Numbered from the stretch's first letter, positions 17,192 to 26,704 are shown. The stretch is DNA of 64,000 nt from CAWUKT01 sp041565275 (GCA_041565275.1 JBFGVE010000002.1:18655-82654), one strand, 5' to 3'. A program made the numbers and translations. Notes: generated from the sequence alone by a model not told the origin.

Positions 17192-18510
17192 AACTCTTGC
17201 TTCATATTCCCACATACAACTTCTAGAAGCTGCTCGGGAAGCAAATATTTTGAAGTTAGTCTTCTGACATCTTCCGGTTGCACGGACTGGATCACGTCAA
17301 ATTGCTTATCCAGTTCAGAAAAATCAAGTTCATTGACAAGACAGGTCCGGATCAGGCTCCCGATCTGTGATGGGGTCTCCCGGGCAGAGATTGAACGACC
17401 CAACATGTAATTTTTGACCAATTCTAGTTCCCCATCCCTAACCCCTGTATTGATCAACAAATGGATCTCTTTACGAATTTCGTCCAAGGTTGGTCTGATG
17501 TATTCATTGCCTACATCAGTTTGGACCACAAAGGTACCCCCATACTTCATAGAAAGCCATGCAGAGTAAATTCCGTAAGTGAATCCTTTTTCTTCACGGA
17601 TATTCTTCATGAGTCGGGAACCAAAGTAGCCACCTAAAATGGTATTGACCACCTGCATGGGATAATAATCGGAATGGTTACGTGCGAATCCCCTATGCCC
17701 TACTCTTACAGTTGCCTGCATCGTATTTTCTTGTTCAAAGTAGTGGAATCCTGAAGATTCACTGGGCAAGGGAGCGGTAGCGGCAGATTCACTTGGAGAT
17801 ACCTTTTTGGAAGGATCAATCTGGCTCTCTGTTCCAAACTCTTTGTTGAGTAGGTCAAGTAAACGGTCCTCATCAAACCGACCGGAAGCTACCAATCTAC
17901 AATTGCTTAGGTTAAAGTTTCGTTCGTAAAAGTCCTTTAAAGCTTCCATTTCCAAACTCCGGATGTCCGATACGGTAGTAGTCTTTCCATAAGGATGCTC
18001 CTGCCCGTTCAGTAACCAGTTAAATTCTTTCCGGGCTATGAAGGAGGTTTTCTTTTCTTCTACCTCCAGACTACGAATGGATCGGGCTTTCAGAATTACC
18101 AGTTCTTTCTCGGGAAAAGAGGGGCGTAGTAGCATTTCTGAGAGCAGTGGCACGGTGTTACCCAAGTACTTGCTCAGGGTAGTAAGGTTAAATGTTGCAC
18201 TTTCATTACCCGTTTCCGAGCTTAAAGATGCACCGTAACTATCTAGAAGCTTTGCGAGTTCGAGCCCGGTGTAGTTCTCAGTTCCCTCTTGCATAATACG
18301 GGCACTGAAATCTGAAATCCCGGTTTTGGCTTCGAAACTGCGACCAGCAGGAAATAAAGCATCAATCTCAACGATCTCTTGACTTCCAAACTGAACTGTA
18401 TAGACGGGTATACCATTATCAAGATGGTTGAGGGAGACTTGAGGAAATGGTACTTTCACCATGGGTGAGGCCACCGGTGCTTTGGTTCTGTCGAGCTTAG
18501 TGATTTCCAT
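17182..18510 (-). CDS. M16 protease-like protein, catalytically inactive subunit
   Basis: With the ATG at 18510 the protein has 442 residues and an M16 (pitrilysin) fold: GIPVYTVQFGSQEIVEIDALFPAGRSF is split by a loop, followed by helices and MQVVNTILGGYFGSRLMKNIREE. The zinc motif HxxEH expected near residue 55 is missing (DFSARIMQEG stands there). In this family an active subunit pairs with an inactive one that helps bind peptide, as in the mitochondrial processing peptidase. The upstream gene, overlapping by 14 bp, has the intact motif, so the two likely form a heterodimer. No signal peptide is seen, so the complex is probably cytoplasmic. Confidence 0.88.
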   Translation of the reverse strand: MEITKLDRTKAPVASPMVKVPFPQVSLNHLDNGIPVYTVQFGSQEIVEIDALFPAGRSFEAKTGISDFSARIMQEGTENYTGLELAKLLDSYGASLSSETGNESATFNLTTLSKYLGNTVPLLSEMLLRPSFPEKELVILKARSIRSLEVEEKKTSFIARKEFNWLLNGQEHPYGKTTTVSDIRSLEMEALKDFYERNFNLSNCRLVASGRFDEDRLLDLLNKEFGTESQIDPSKKVSPSESAATAPLPSESSGFHYFEQENTMQATVRVGHRGFARNHSDYYPMQVVNTILGGYFGSRLMKNIREEKGFTYGIYSAWLSMKYGGTFVVQTDVGNEYIRPTLDEIRKEIHLLINTGVRDGELELVKNYMLGRSISARETPSQIGSLIRTCLVNELDFSELDKQFDVIQSVQPEDVRRLTSKYLLPEQLLEVVCGNMKQEFHS

Positions 18511-19744
18511 TTTCAGGGAGATAATATAGGGTAGAACAATTACTGGGATCGAAATAAGTACGGGTGGCGCTGATGATATCTTCCCGAGAGACACTTAAAT
18601 AATGGTCAAGAGAAGAATTTGCCAATTCAAGGTTTCCAAGTGCATCACTCACGGCCAGGGCTATTGCCTTGTTGAGTAAGGTGGTTCGCTCCAAGGTATA
18701 GTGGCTTTCAATGGAATTCTTTACCCTGATGATTTCAGTATCTTCTACTTCCAACAATCCTTGTAGGACTTCCTCAAGCGCAGACTCATACTCCTCAGGG
18801 GTGTGTCCTTCTGCCAGAGTAGCATCAATAGAAACCATTCCCGGATCATGTGCTCCCCAGGAAAAAGCATTCACGTTGGTCACAACTTGCTTTTCCTTGA
18901 CCAGTGCCTGGTAAAGATGGCCTGCCTTCCCTGCTGATAAAATATCTGTGATCATATCTGCAGCGAAATAACCTTGTGCGGTCTTCGCAGGAATATGGTA
19001 CATTTTGTAGACTGCTGGAAATGGTACTTTCCGGTAAACTGTTTTCCGTCGGGCTTCGGTTTGCTTGGGTTCTGCAGGCAATGGTTGATGCCTCAGAGCT
19101 CGACGAGGAATAGAGCCAAACCACTTATCTGCTAGTCGCCGCACTTGATCCAATGTCACATTACCCACAACAACCAAAGTGGCATTGTTGGGGGCATAAA
19201 ACCTATAGAAAAAATCCTTTACATTGTCGAGGGTAGCACCTTCAATGTGTGAAATATCCTTTCCAATGGTCGGCCAGCGGTACGGGTGTGTGTTGTAGTG
19301 AATGGACCGCAACTCTAAGTGAGCATCACCGTAGGGCTTGTTCAGATAGCGTTGCTTGAACTCCTCGATCACCACGCTTTTCTGTACGTCAAGGCTTCTT
19401 TGTGAGAAGTCTAATTCTAACATTCGGTCTGACTCCAACCAAAAGCCAGTCTCAATCTGATTGGCGGGAAGAGTCAAATAATAGTTGGTAAGGTCATTGG
19501 AAGTAAACGCATTGTTTTCTCCTCCGACCCGTTGCAGTTGGCTGTCGTAACTGGGGATATTCTTGCTACCACCAAACATGAGGTGCTCAAACAAGTGAGC
19601 AAATCCAGTTCGTTCCTCATCTTCATTCTTGGCTCCAACCCTGTACAAAAGGTCAAGTACCACTTTGCCGATACTTTGATCCATATGAACAACGACACGG
19701 AGACCATTCTCAAGGTAAAAAGACTGATATTCTATCTTAGACAT
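18497..19744 (-). CDS. M16 zinc metallopeptidase, active subunit
   Basis: Starting at the ATG at 19744 (415 residues), the protein reads MSKIEYQSFYLENGLRVVVH. The inverted zinc motif H50-L-F-E53-H54 lies within GFAHLFEHLMFGGSKN, and the third ligand glutamate lies in VQKSVVIEEFKQRYLNKPYG. Both M16 half-domains are present (VVGNVTLDQVRRLADKWFGS; RTTLLNKAIALAVSDALGN). It is co-transcribed with the inactive partner at 17182-18510. Bacterial M16B pairs degrade or process peptides. The lack of a signal peptide argues for cytosolic peptides. Confidence 0.93.
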   Translation of the reverse strand: MSKIEYQSFYLENGLRVVVHMDQSIGKVVLDLLYRVGAKNEDEERTGFAHLFEHLMFGGSKNIPSYDSQLQRVGGENNAFTSNDLTNYYLTLPANQIETGFWLESDRMLELDFSQRSLDVQKSVVIEEFKQRYLNKPYGDAHLELRSIHYNTHPYRWPTIGKDISHIEGATLDNVKDFFYRFYAPNNATLVVVGNVTLDQVRRLADKWFGSIPRRALRHQPLPAEPKQTEARRKTVYRKVPFPAVYKMYHIPAKTAQGYFAADMITDILSAGKAGHLYQALVKEKQVVTNVNAFSWGAHDPGMVSIDATLAEGHTPEEYESALEEVLQGLLEVEDTEIIRVKNSIESHYTLERTTLLNKAIALAVSDALGNLELANSSLDHYLSVSREDIISATRTYFDPSNCSTLYYLPENGNH

Positions 19745-19881
19745 ATTTTCCACAATAATCACCGGACCAGACAGTTCCGGCTAAAATCCAAAGCCCACTA
19801 AGTTAGGTAAATCAACGGGTTTTGAAATTCACATTTTATGAATTCATCAAAAAACTGTATCAATTAAGTGGTAGTTTTGCT

Positions 19882-20079
19882 TCAACTTTTCACTTCCTTC
19901 GGGAACTGAAGCCTGAGGTTATTCAAAAAAAACTTTTTCCGAGCATCAAAAGCGGCCTCTCCCAAATGGTCAAACTCTGACCTGAATCTCTCCCATTCCT
20001 TACCATATACAGTTTTGAAAGCATGCGAGTCGATCTGTTTTTTGTCGAGGTAGGTTTCAAACTTGGAAATATTAATCAT
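19882..20079 (-). CDS. Small hypothetical protein, 65 residues
   Basis: A short soluble, helical and highly charged protein (KFETYLDKKQIDSHAFK, then EWERFRSEFDHLGEAAF) ending KEVKS. Composition and the ATG start look genuine, and no other frame competes. It lies downstream of nrdA on the same strand but beyond a strong terminator, so it probably has its own promoter in the 80 bp between. I do not recognise a family. Confidence 0.6.
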   Translation of the reverse strand: MINISKFETYLDKKQIDSHAFKTVYGKEWERFRSEFDHLGEAAFDARKKFFLNNLRLQFPKEVKS

Positions 20080-20160
20080 GTTGAGCTTTAAGTACGGGCA
20101 CCTATTTGTTGCGTTTAAATGTTCTGAGTGATTAAGTTCCTACCTGATATTTGAAAGGTC

Positions 20161-20192
20161 AAAAAAAGAACCCAGAAATAATCCGGGCTCTT
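20161..20192 (-). terminator. Intrinsic terminator of the nrdBA operon
   Basis: On the minus strand AGAGCCC pairs with GGGTTCT (one mismatch) around an 11-base loop and is followed by TTTTTTT. It sits 36 bp after the nrdA stop, where an operon terminator is expected. Confidence 0.75.
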
Positions 20193-20227
20193 TATATATG
20201 CTTATCGTCCTGATCCCTTTTTAAGGC

Positions 20228-22591
20228 TCAGCCGCTACACATCAGGCAATCTTCGCCGTTTTCGATCTCGCACAGCAGTTCCTCCGCGGTTTTATTCTGA
20301 CCTGCAGAAGTTTTGCGGTCACGTAACATCTGAGCATCCACAGTAAACTTGATCGCATCGGCTGCGGATTTTGTCCTCAGGTAGTACATGCCTGTCTTCA
20401 GGCCTTTTTCCCAGGAGTAGAAGTGCATGGAAGTTAATTTTGCATAATTGGCATCCTGAAGGAAGACATTCATAGACTGACTTTGGCAAATATATGCACC
20501 TCTGTCGGCAGCCATTTCGATAATGGCTTTTTGCTTGATCTCCCAACTGGTCCTATAAAGCAATTTGAGACTTTCAGGGATATCATCCATGTCTTGAATG
20601 GAGCCATTGGCAGCCATTAGGCGATGTTTCATTTCTTCATCCCACAGCCCCATACTGATGAGGTCATTCATCAGGTGCTTGTTGACAATCACAAATTCTC
20701 CGGATAAGGTCCGACGAGAATAGATATTGCTTGTATAGGGTTCGAAACATTCATTGTTACCCAAGATTTGAGAAGTGGAAGCAGTTGGCATTGGGGCTAC
20801 CAAAAGAGAATTGCGTAGCCCATGCTTTTGTATCTTGTGCTTTAGGTCGATCCAATCCCATCGGTCGGAAGGAGTTACCCCCCACATATCGTATTGCAAT
20901 TCGCCTTGCGATGCAGGAGAACCAGAATAAGTCTCATAGGTTCCATACTTTCTAGCTTGTTCATTCGAAGAGGTCAATGCACCATAATAGATCGTCTCGA
21001 AGATGTCCTTGTTCAATTGACGGGCTTCTGCACTGTCAAATGGAAAACGCAAAAGCATGAAAGCATCTGCCAATCCTTGTACTCCGATGCCAATTGGACG
21101 GTGGCGCAAATTGGACTTCTCTGCTTCAGGTACCGGGTAGTAGTTGATATCAATGATCTTGTTGAGATTCCGGGTAAGCACCTGAGTGACTTCAAAAAGT
21201 CGTTGATGATCAAATTTTCCATTGTTAACAAATCGAGAAAGAGATATAGATGCAAGGTTACATACCGCTACTTCATCCGGAGCTGTATACTCAATTATTT
21301 CAGTACAGAGATTAGAAGAGCGGATCGTCCCAAGATTTTTTTGATTTGACTTCCTGTTAGCTGCATCCTTGAAGAGAATGTAGGGCGTTCCGGTTTCGAT
21401 TTGTGAATCAAGAATTTTGAACCAGAGTTCCTGGGCCTTAACGACTTTACGAGCACGGCCTTCAGCTTCGTACTTCAGAAAGAGTTCGTCAAATTCCTCT
21501 CCGTGAAGATCTGCCAACCCAGGAGCCTCATTAGGGCAGAACAAAGGCCAGTTGCCATTTTCTTTAACCCTCCGCATAAACATGTCTGGAACCCAAAGAG
21601 CGTAAAACAAATCCCGGGCGCGGTTTTCTTCTTTTCCGTGGTTCTTTTTCAATTCCAAAAAATCAAAAACGTCTGCATGCCAAGGTTCCAGGTAAATGGC
21701 AAAGGCACCTTTACGCTTTCCTCCACCCTGATCTACATAACGGGCAGTATCGTTGAAAACACGAAGCATTGGAACTATACCATTGGATTTCCCATTGGTA
21801 CCCTTTATATATGAACCTGTCGCCCGGATATTGTGAATGCTAAGACCGATTCCCCCCGCTGACTGAGAAATCTCAGCACATTGCTTCAGGGTAGCAAAAA
21901 TCCCGGGAATGCTATCATCCTTAACCGTCAGAAGAAAACAGGAAGAAAGTTGAGGCTTAGGAGTTCCTGAATTAAAAAGAGTGGGTGTCGCATGGATAAA
22001 CCACTTTTCAGACATCAAGTGATAAGTTTCAAGCGCTGCCTCAATGTCTTCTCCGTGGATACCAACTGAGACACGCATCAGCATATGCTGTGGACGCTCA
22101 CGGATCCTACCATCCATTTTCAGGAGGTAAGATCTCTCCAGCGTTTTGAAACCGAAATAGTCGAAGTTGTAATCCCGGTCGTAAATAATAGTTGAATCCA
22201 GTAGATCAGCGTATTTTTTGACAACTGACATGGTAAAGTCAGAGATCAAGGGAGCGGATTCGCCAGTTTTCGGATCGACATATCTATGCAGCTTCTCCAT
22301 TGTTTTGGAGAATGATTTTTCTGTCTGCTTGTGGAGATTGGAAATCGCAATACGGGCAGCTAAAATAGCGTAGTCCGGGTGCTTGGTAGTCAATGAGGCC
22401 GCTGTTTCAGCAGCAAGGTTGTCGAGATCGGTAGTTTTTACACTGTCATAGACCCCCTCAATCACCTTTTTAGCGACGTTTATGGGTTCGATATAATTGG
22501 GATCAAGTCCGTAAACCAGTTTTGTGATCCGAGCGGTGATCTTATCGAACTTCACCGGTTCTTTTTTTCCGCTCCGCTTTATTACATACAT
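20228..22591 (-). CDS. nrdA: Ribonucleoside-diphosphate reductase, class Ia alpha subunit
   Basis: NrdA reduces ribonucleoside diphosphates to deoxy forms using the radical made by NrdB. The 787-residue protein has an N-terminal ATP-cone (MYVIKRSGKKEPVKFDKITARI) for dATP feedback control. In the barrel are LSSCFLLTVKDDS and NLCTEIIEYTAPDEVAVCNLAS (split here), with the active-site cysteines, and PMPTASTSQILGNNECFEPY. The C-terminal redox pair that receives electrons from thioredoxin is in EDCLMCSG. It follows nrdB with a 44-bp gap on the same strand. A terminator lies just downstream. Confidence 0.97.
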   Translation of the reverse strand: MYVIKRSGKKEPVKFDKITARITKLVYGLDPNYIEPINVAKKVIEGVYDSVKTTDLDNLAAETAASLTTKHPDYAILAARIAISNLHKQTEKSFSKTMEKLHRYVDPKTGESAPLISDFTMSVVKKYADLLDSTIIYDRDYNFDYFGFKTLERSYLLKMDGRIRERPQHMLMRVSVGIHGEDIEAALETYHLMSEKWFIHATPTLFNSGTPKPQLSSCFLLTVKDDSIPGIFATLKQCAEISQSAGGIGLSIHNIRATGSYIKGTNGKSNGIVPMLRVFNDTARYVDQGGGKRKGAFAIYLEPWHADVFDFLELKKNHGKEENRARDLFYALWVPDMFMRRVKENGNWPLFCPNEAPGLADLHGEEFDELFLKYEAEGRARKVVKAQELWFKILDSQIETGTPYILFKDAANRKSNQKNLGTIRSSNLCTEIIEYTAPDEVAVCNLASISLSRFVNNGKFDHQRLFEVTQVLTRNLNKIIDINYYPVPEAEKSNLRHRPIGIGVQGLADAFMLLRFPFDSAEARQLNKDIFETIYYGALTSSNEQARKYGTYETYSGSPASQGELQYDMWGVTPSDRWDWIDLKHKIQKHGLRNSLLVAPMPTASTSQILGNNECFEPYTSNIYSRRTLSGEFVIVNKHLMNDLISMGLWDEEMKHRLMAANGSIQDMDDIPESLKLLYRTSWEIKQKAIIEMAADRGAYICQSQSMNVFLQDANYAKLTSMHFYSWEKGLKTGMYYLRTKSAADAIKFTVDAQMLRDRKTSAGQNKTAEELLCEIENGEDCLMCSG

Positions 22592-22635
22592 GTTTGGTAG
22601 TTGTAAATGTGGTTCTTGGGTGGGTATTAAAAAAT

Positions 22636-23598
22636 TTAAAATTCTTCGTCTAAGGTAAATACCTGGTCTTCCTTATTGCTCATCACACCAGACTTCTGGT
22701 ACTCGGCCACCCGCTTTTCAAAGAAATTGGTCTTCCCTTGCAGCGAAATCAGATCCATCCAGGGAAAGGGGTTAGCTGTCCCGTAGGCTTTGCTGTATCC
22801 GAGGGTGATCAGAAGACGATCCGCAACAAACTCGATATACTCAGACATCATCTTGGCATTCATTCCGATCAATGACACCGGGAGAGCATCGCTTACGAAT
22901 TCTTTCTCAATAGCGACAGCCTGAGTAATGATATCTCGGATGCGGTACTCCTCTGGTTTATCTTCGATCATAGAATATAACAGACAGGCAAAATCGCAAT
23001 GTAAACCCTCGTCCCGGCTGATCAACTCATTAGAGAAAGTCAGGCCTGGCATCAAGCCACGCTTTTTTAGCCAGAAAATAGAACAGAAACTTCCAGAGAA
23101 GAAGATACCCTCCACCGCGGCAAAAGCAACCAAGCGTTCTGCAAAAGAGGCATCATCACCAATCCAGTTCAGAGCCCAATTGGCCTTTTTTTGAACACAT
23201 TTTACGGTTTCCAAAGCATGAAAAAGACGATCCTTTTCCTTTGCATCCTTGATGTAGGTATCGATCAAAAGGCTGTAAGTTTCCGAATGGATATTTTCGA
23301 TGGCAATCTGGAACCCATAAAAACAACGGGCTTCGGGAACCTGCACTTCAGCAAGAAAACGTTCTGCAAGATTCTCATTTACAATTCCGTCACTTGCAGC
23401 AAAGAATGCAAGTACGTGTTTGATGAAGTGACGTTCATCGGAAGAGAGGGATTCCCAATCAGAAAGGTCTTGGGTCAGATCAATCTCCTCGGCAGTCCAA
23501 AAGCTGGCTTCCGCTTGTTTGTACATTGACCAAATCTCAGATTCCTTAATCGGAAACAAGACAAAACGGTCCTTATTTTCTTTTAGTAATGGCTCCAT
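22636..23598 (-). CDS. nrdB: Ribonucleoside-diphosphate reductase, beta subunit
   Basis: NrdB houses the diiron site and the tyrosyl radical. The 320-residue protein contains the ligands in SFWTAEEIDL, FYGFQIAIENIHSETYSLLI and SRDEGLHCDFACLLY, all in the R2 order. The C-terminus (KEDQVFTLDEEF) provides the peptide that docks into NrdA. It is the first gene of the nrdBA operon. Upstream, the 413-bp gap contains an inverted repeat TTTATC-AATC-GATAAA 53 bp before the start, a possible operator. I do not see a canonical NrdR box. Confidence 0.97.
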   Translation of the reverse strand: MEPLLKENKDRFVLFPIKESEIWSMYKQAEASFWTAEEIDLTQDLSDWESLSSDERHFIKHVLAFFAASDGIVNENLAERFLAEVQVPEARCFYGFQIAIENIHSETYSLLIDTYIKDAKEKDRLFHALETVKCVQKKANWALNWIGDDASFAERLVAFAAVEGIFFSGSFCSIFWLKKRGLMPGLTFSNELISRDEGLHCDFACLLYSMIEDKPEEYRIRDIITQAVAIEKEFVSDALPVSLIGMNAKMMSEYIEFVADRLLITLGYSKAYGTANPFPWMDLISLQGKTNFFEKRVAEYQKSGVMSNKEDQVFTLDEEF

Positions 23599-24011
23599 AT
23601 ACCTGAACGGGGTTATTTTTAGTTGCTACTCTAAGTTAAAATCTCAAAAATTTATCAATCGATAAACCACTTCGACCTGCATCTGCGATCACATACGCAA
23701 ACAACTTCTTCATGAATTTTTCCCGGCCGTGGTCAATGACTGAGGACACAATGATAGCTCTATTTTGCCTACTATCTCAAGGTACTTTTTCAACATAGAT
23801 TACGGGGATAAAAAATTAATGGATTAAAATCCAAGTATTTAACCATGTACAAATCATCTGAGACTGTTTATAATTAATTGTTGTATTCTCCCTTGAAAAA
23901 TAGGCTGATATCTGTTTGGAATTCATATTTTTAATATTAAAAGTGCGTGTGAATACGGGTTTAAACGCTTTGTTAAAACGGCTTAACTGACTGGCAATGA
24001 GTGTACCTTTC
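23599..24011 (-). promoter_or_regulatory. 413-bp gap upstream of nrdB with an inverted repeat
   Basis: No gene is supported here; the longest ATG frame I checked has 28 codons. Two symmetric elements stand out: TTTATC-AATC-GATAAA at 23651-23666, close to nrdB, and the AT-only palindrome TTTTAATATTAAAA at 23929-23942. The first is placed where an operator or promoter for nrdBA would lie. The second could be chance in AT-rich DNA. Confidence 0.3.
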
Positions 24012-25178
24012 TCAGTACAATTGAAAAGGGTTGATGGAAAAGCAGGTTAAAAAAATTATCAGTGCTACCCAGCCTAAGATCTTACGTTTCAGATCAAGGG
24101 GTGTGTCATCCGGAGCGCCGGGATGATCTACTCCGATCATAGTTACTGCCAGCAAAGCATAGACAAGCCAAATAAGGTTCACCTGTACCTCGGGAAATAA
24201 ATACTTGATCCCAAACTGGAGCAACATGACGAGCACTGACAAAGTTATGTGTAAAGGAAACTTCCAACTAGGATGGATCCTTTGCAATACGAGCATCAGG
24301 AAACCAAAATAGATGAGAAAGATCAACCCATAATTCCCTACATAAGCCCAAAGGTGCCCCCAAACATTTTGGTCATATTGTGGTAACTCCATCAGCCCTG
24401 TCCCACCGAAAAACACCAAGGCCACTACTGCCAATCGGCTGATAATGCAATGTACCTTTCTGCCAAACAAGCCGTATACAACATGGCCTCCGTCAAGCTG
24501 GCCGATGGGAAGCAAGTTCAAGGCTGTAAAAAACAAGGTCAGATATCCTACAAAGAGAAGCGGGTAGTGCATTACTTCATGTCCGGGCGGTAGCAGGGGG
24601 GGATTGGCAAAGAGGGTGGCCAATCCATTGTAGATAATGTTTGTGCCTGTTGAGATGACCGGGGCACCCCTGGAGGCTTTAATGGCCTCTTCCAAGGTCC
24701 AGATATGGTCCAGGTGTATCATTGCCGGATGAAGTTCCCCCAAGTATCCGGTCCAAGGTGATTCCGGGAGCATCAGAAAACCGGTAATCAGCATGATCAC
24801 CGACACCAAAAAGCCCGCCAGTGGGCCTGCAACACCGATATCAAAATATTTTTTCCGACTGGGAGGTAGCTCCCGGATGCGGATCACTGCACCAAAAGAC
24901 CCGATGTTCATCATCATAAAAGGGATGAAAATAGGGATGTAGTAGGGGAGTGAGGTCCGAACATGGTGATAGCGGGCTGTAAAATAGTGGCCAAACTCAT
25001 GTACAGTCAGAAAAGCAAGAAATGCGAATGAAAACAACCAACCTTCGCCAAGTTGAGCAAAGGTGAGGTCTCCCCAATAGAAAGCATTCGCGGTCCGCAG
25101 TTCTGCCCCTGCCATCAGGGTAGTAAACACTGTAACCAAAAAGAGAACAATATGAATTAGGTATCCGTGTTTTTTCAT
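24012..25178 (-). CDS. Site-2-protease family membrane metallopeptidase (M50)
   Basis: An integral-membrane protease of 388 residues with about eight helices. The zinc motif HExxH is in FLTVHEFGHYFTARYH, and the second metal-binding motif is LLPIGQLDGGHVVYGLFG, the NPDG/LDG element of S2P enzymes. The topology with a GVAGPLAGF segment between them fits the group lacking PDZ domains. Such proteases cut transmembrane segments, as in regulated intramembrane proteolysis. No anti-sigma factor is nearby to suggest a substrate. It is monocistronic, and the gene at 25263 diverges from it. Confidence 0.92.
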   Translation of the reverse strand: MKKHGYLIHIVLFLVTVFTTLMAGAELRTANAFYWGDLTFAQLGEGWLFSFAFLAFLTVHEFGHYFTARYHHVRTSLPYYIPIFIPFMMMNIGSFGAVIRIRELPPSRKKYFDIGVAGPLAGFLVSVIMLITGFLMLPESPWTGYLGELHPAMIHLDHIWTLEEAIKASRGAPVISTGTNIIYNGLATLFANPPLLPPGHEVMHYPLLFVGYLTLFFTALNLLPIGQLDGGHVVYGLFGRKVHCIISRLAVVALVFFGGTGLMELPQYDQNVWGHLWAYVGNYGLIFLIYFGFLMLVLQRIHPSWKFPLHITLSVLVMLLQFGIKYLFPEVQVNLIWLVYALLAVTMIGVDHPGAPDDTPLDLKRKILGWVALIIFLTCFSINPFQLY

Positions 25179-25262
25179 AATCAGCCGGAATGATCCGGTT
25201 GCATTTCCTATATTTACGCTGCCGACACAAATTTATCTAATAAAGCTGATTCTCCACCTTTT

Positions 25263-26396
25263 ATGATCAAAACGGGTCCATACGAGACAATTCAACAGTT
25301 TTGGCAAGGTTTGTTGCCCGCTGACAGGGCGGATCAGCCCTGCTTGTACACGCGCTATAGGGAGCGGTTTCGCCCTTGCTCTTACAAGGACTTGAATGCC
25401 CAGGCCCATTGTGCTGCGAGTTTTCTGATGAACAGGGGACTCCAGAAAGGTCAAACGGTGGGCTTCTTGTCCCCACCCTGCCTTTCAGCCATCATATTTG
25501 ACCTGGCCCTACAATTCGTCGGAGCTGTTGGTATCCACTTGCCGGCGAGTCTCAGCACCGCAGAAATCGAAAGGCTCGCAGAAAAATATCAATTTCAATT
25601 CTTGTTTGTAGGTGACCACTCGACTTACTCTTACCACCGAGAATTCAGCAACCTGAAATCAGCCCTCAAGGGTTTTTTTCTTGAAACCGAGGATGCTGAC
25701 GGGCTGTCCTCGGACAACCTTATGACCTTCGATGTTATGGTGCTGAGGGGCAAGAATATCTGGCGTGAACAAAAAGAATTCGTCAAGGAGATGAAGTCAG
25801 CAGTCAGATCAGGAGATGTTTACGCCATGTTTCCCAAGTCACCGGAAGAGCCTACCGAGATGGTTCCCATTCGGTACCAAAAAGTACTGCGGGACCTTTC
25901 CACAGCGCGTGAGAGCCTCGTTGCCGGTAATCGGGTCAATATTGTCGCAACCACATCGGACGACCGGTACCTACACCATATCTTCGGTACCTTTGCCCCG
26001 ATCGCCAACCATCACCCCCTTTACCTGATCTCTCCCGATTCTCTCAATGCAGTGATCACCGCTGATATTCGACCCGGCCAGTTGGTCGGTACACCTTCAG
26101 ATGTCGAAAAGATGTACCAGTTACTCCCTGATCAGTTTCTGGGCAAAGCCGGAGAAACGGACTTAAGCAAAGCACAGAAATTGATTGACATCCAGGAAGA
26201 AGCAGCCCGGTCGGGGAAGAAGCCATCCTTCATGAAAAACATGAAGTACCGCTCCCACAACCAGCGCCTTTATAAGCAAGTCCGCAAAAAGCTAGGAGGA
26301 CAGCTTACCCAGATTGTATGTGATTACCAGGAACCCGAACACAAGGTCAGCAGATTTATTCGTGAATGTGGAATTGAAATTCAGGTAATAGATTAG
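25263..26396 (+). CDS. Truncated, P-loop-less acyl-CoA-synthetase-like protein (ANL family)
   Basis: This 377-residue protein follows the long-chain acyl-CoA synthetase order: a FadD-like opening (CSYKDLNAQAHCAASFLMNRGL), GQTVGFLSPPCLSAIIFDLALQFVGAVGIHLP split by a short turn, then GTPSDVEKMYQLLP and KKLGGQLTQIV. The ATP-binding P-loop (usually TSGTTGxPKG) is replaced by FPKSPEEPTEM. The protein stops at CGIEIQVID, just before the YGxTE motif and the C-terminal lid. It therefore cannot catalyse adenylation as known. The intact frame, and a DUF721 gene five bases downstream, argue against simple decay. It may bind acyl chains or act as a scaffold, but this is speculation. Confidence 0.75.
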   Translation: MIKTGPYETIQQFWQGLLPADRADQPCLYTRYRERFRPCSYKDLNAQAHCAASFLMNRGLQKGQTVGFLSPPCLSAIIFDLALQFVGAVGIHLPASLSTAEIERLAEKYQFQFLFVGDHSTYSYHREFSNLKSALKGFFLETEDADGLSSDNLMTFDVMVLRGKNIWREQKEFVKEMKSAVRSGDVYAMFPKSPEEPTEMVPIRYQKVLRDLSTARESLVAGNRVNIVATTSDDRYLHHIFGTFAPIANHHPLYLISPDSLNAVITADIRPGQLVGTPSDVEKMYQLLPDQFLGKAGETDLSKAQKLIDIQEEAARSGKKPSFMKNMKYRSHNQRLYKQVRKKLGGQLTQIVCDYQEPEHKVSRFIRECGIEIQVID

Positions 26397-26401
26397 CATT
26401 C

Positions 26402-26692
26402 ATGAAAGACCCCAACCAAATGTCAATTGGTGAAGCCATTCAGGCCTATCTCAAAGAAAGAGGGTTGTCTTCAGATTTCGCGATACAGGAAATCCTCTCG
26501 GCCTGGCCCAGAATCATGGGGAAAGCCATTGCTGAGAATACCGAGAAGGCTTGGTTCAACAACGGGACGTTCTACATCAAGATGCGGACTCCGGTCTGGA
26601 AAAATGAACTTTCTATGGCTAGATCAACGATCAAAGAAATCCTTAACCGCGAAGTGGGGGAAAACCTTATCAACGAAGTTCGGATTTTTTAA
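26402..26692 (+). CDS. DUF721 (DciA-like) protein
   Basis: The 96-residue protein matches the DUF721 pattern: AIQAYLKERGLSSDFAIQEIL, AWPRIMGKAIAENTEK and FYIKMRTPVWKNELSMARSTI. DUF721 includes DciA, which helps load the replicative helicase DnaB in bacteria without DnaC. Bacteroidota versions are short, like this one, and their role is less well tested. The gene begins five bases after the ANL-like gene and 12 bases before pssA, so it is in one transcription unit. Confidence 0.85.
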   Translation: MKDPNQMSIGEAIQAYLKERGLSSDFAIQEILSAWPRIMGKAIAENTEKAWFNNGTFYIKMRTPVWKNELSMARSTIKEILNREVGENLINEVRIF

Positions 26693-26704
26693 ATATCTCA
26701 AGGC

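Noticed and set aside
23599..24011. NrdR box upstream of nrdB
   Set aside because: No sequence close to ACACWATATATWGTGT was found.
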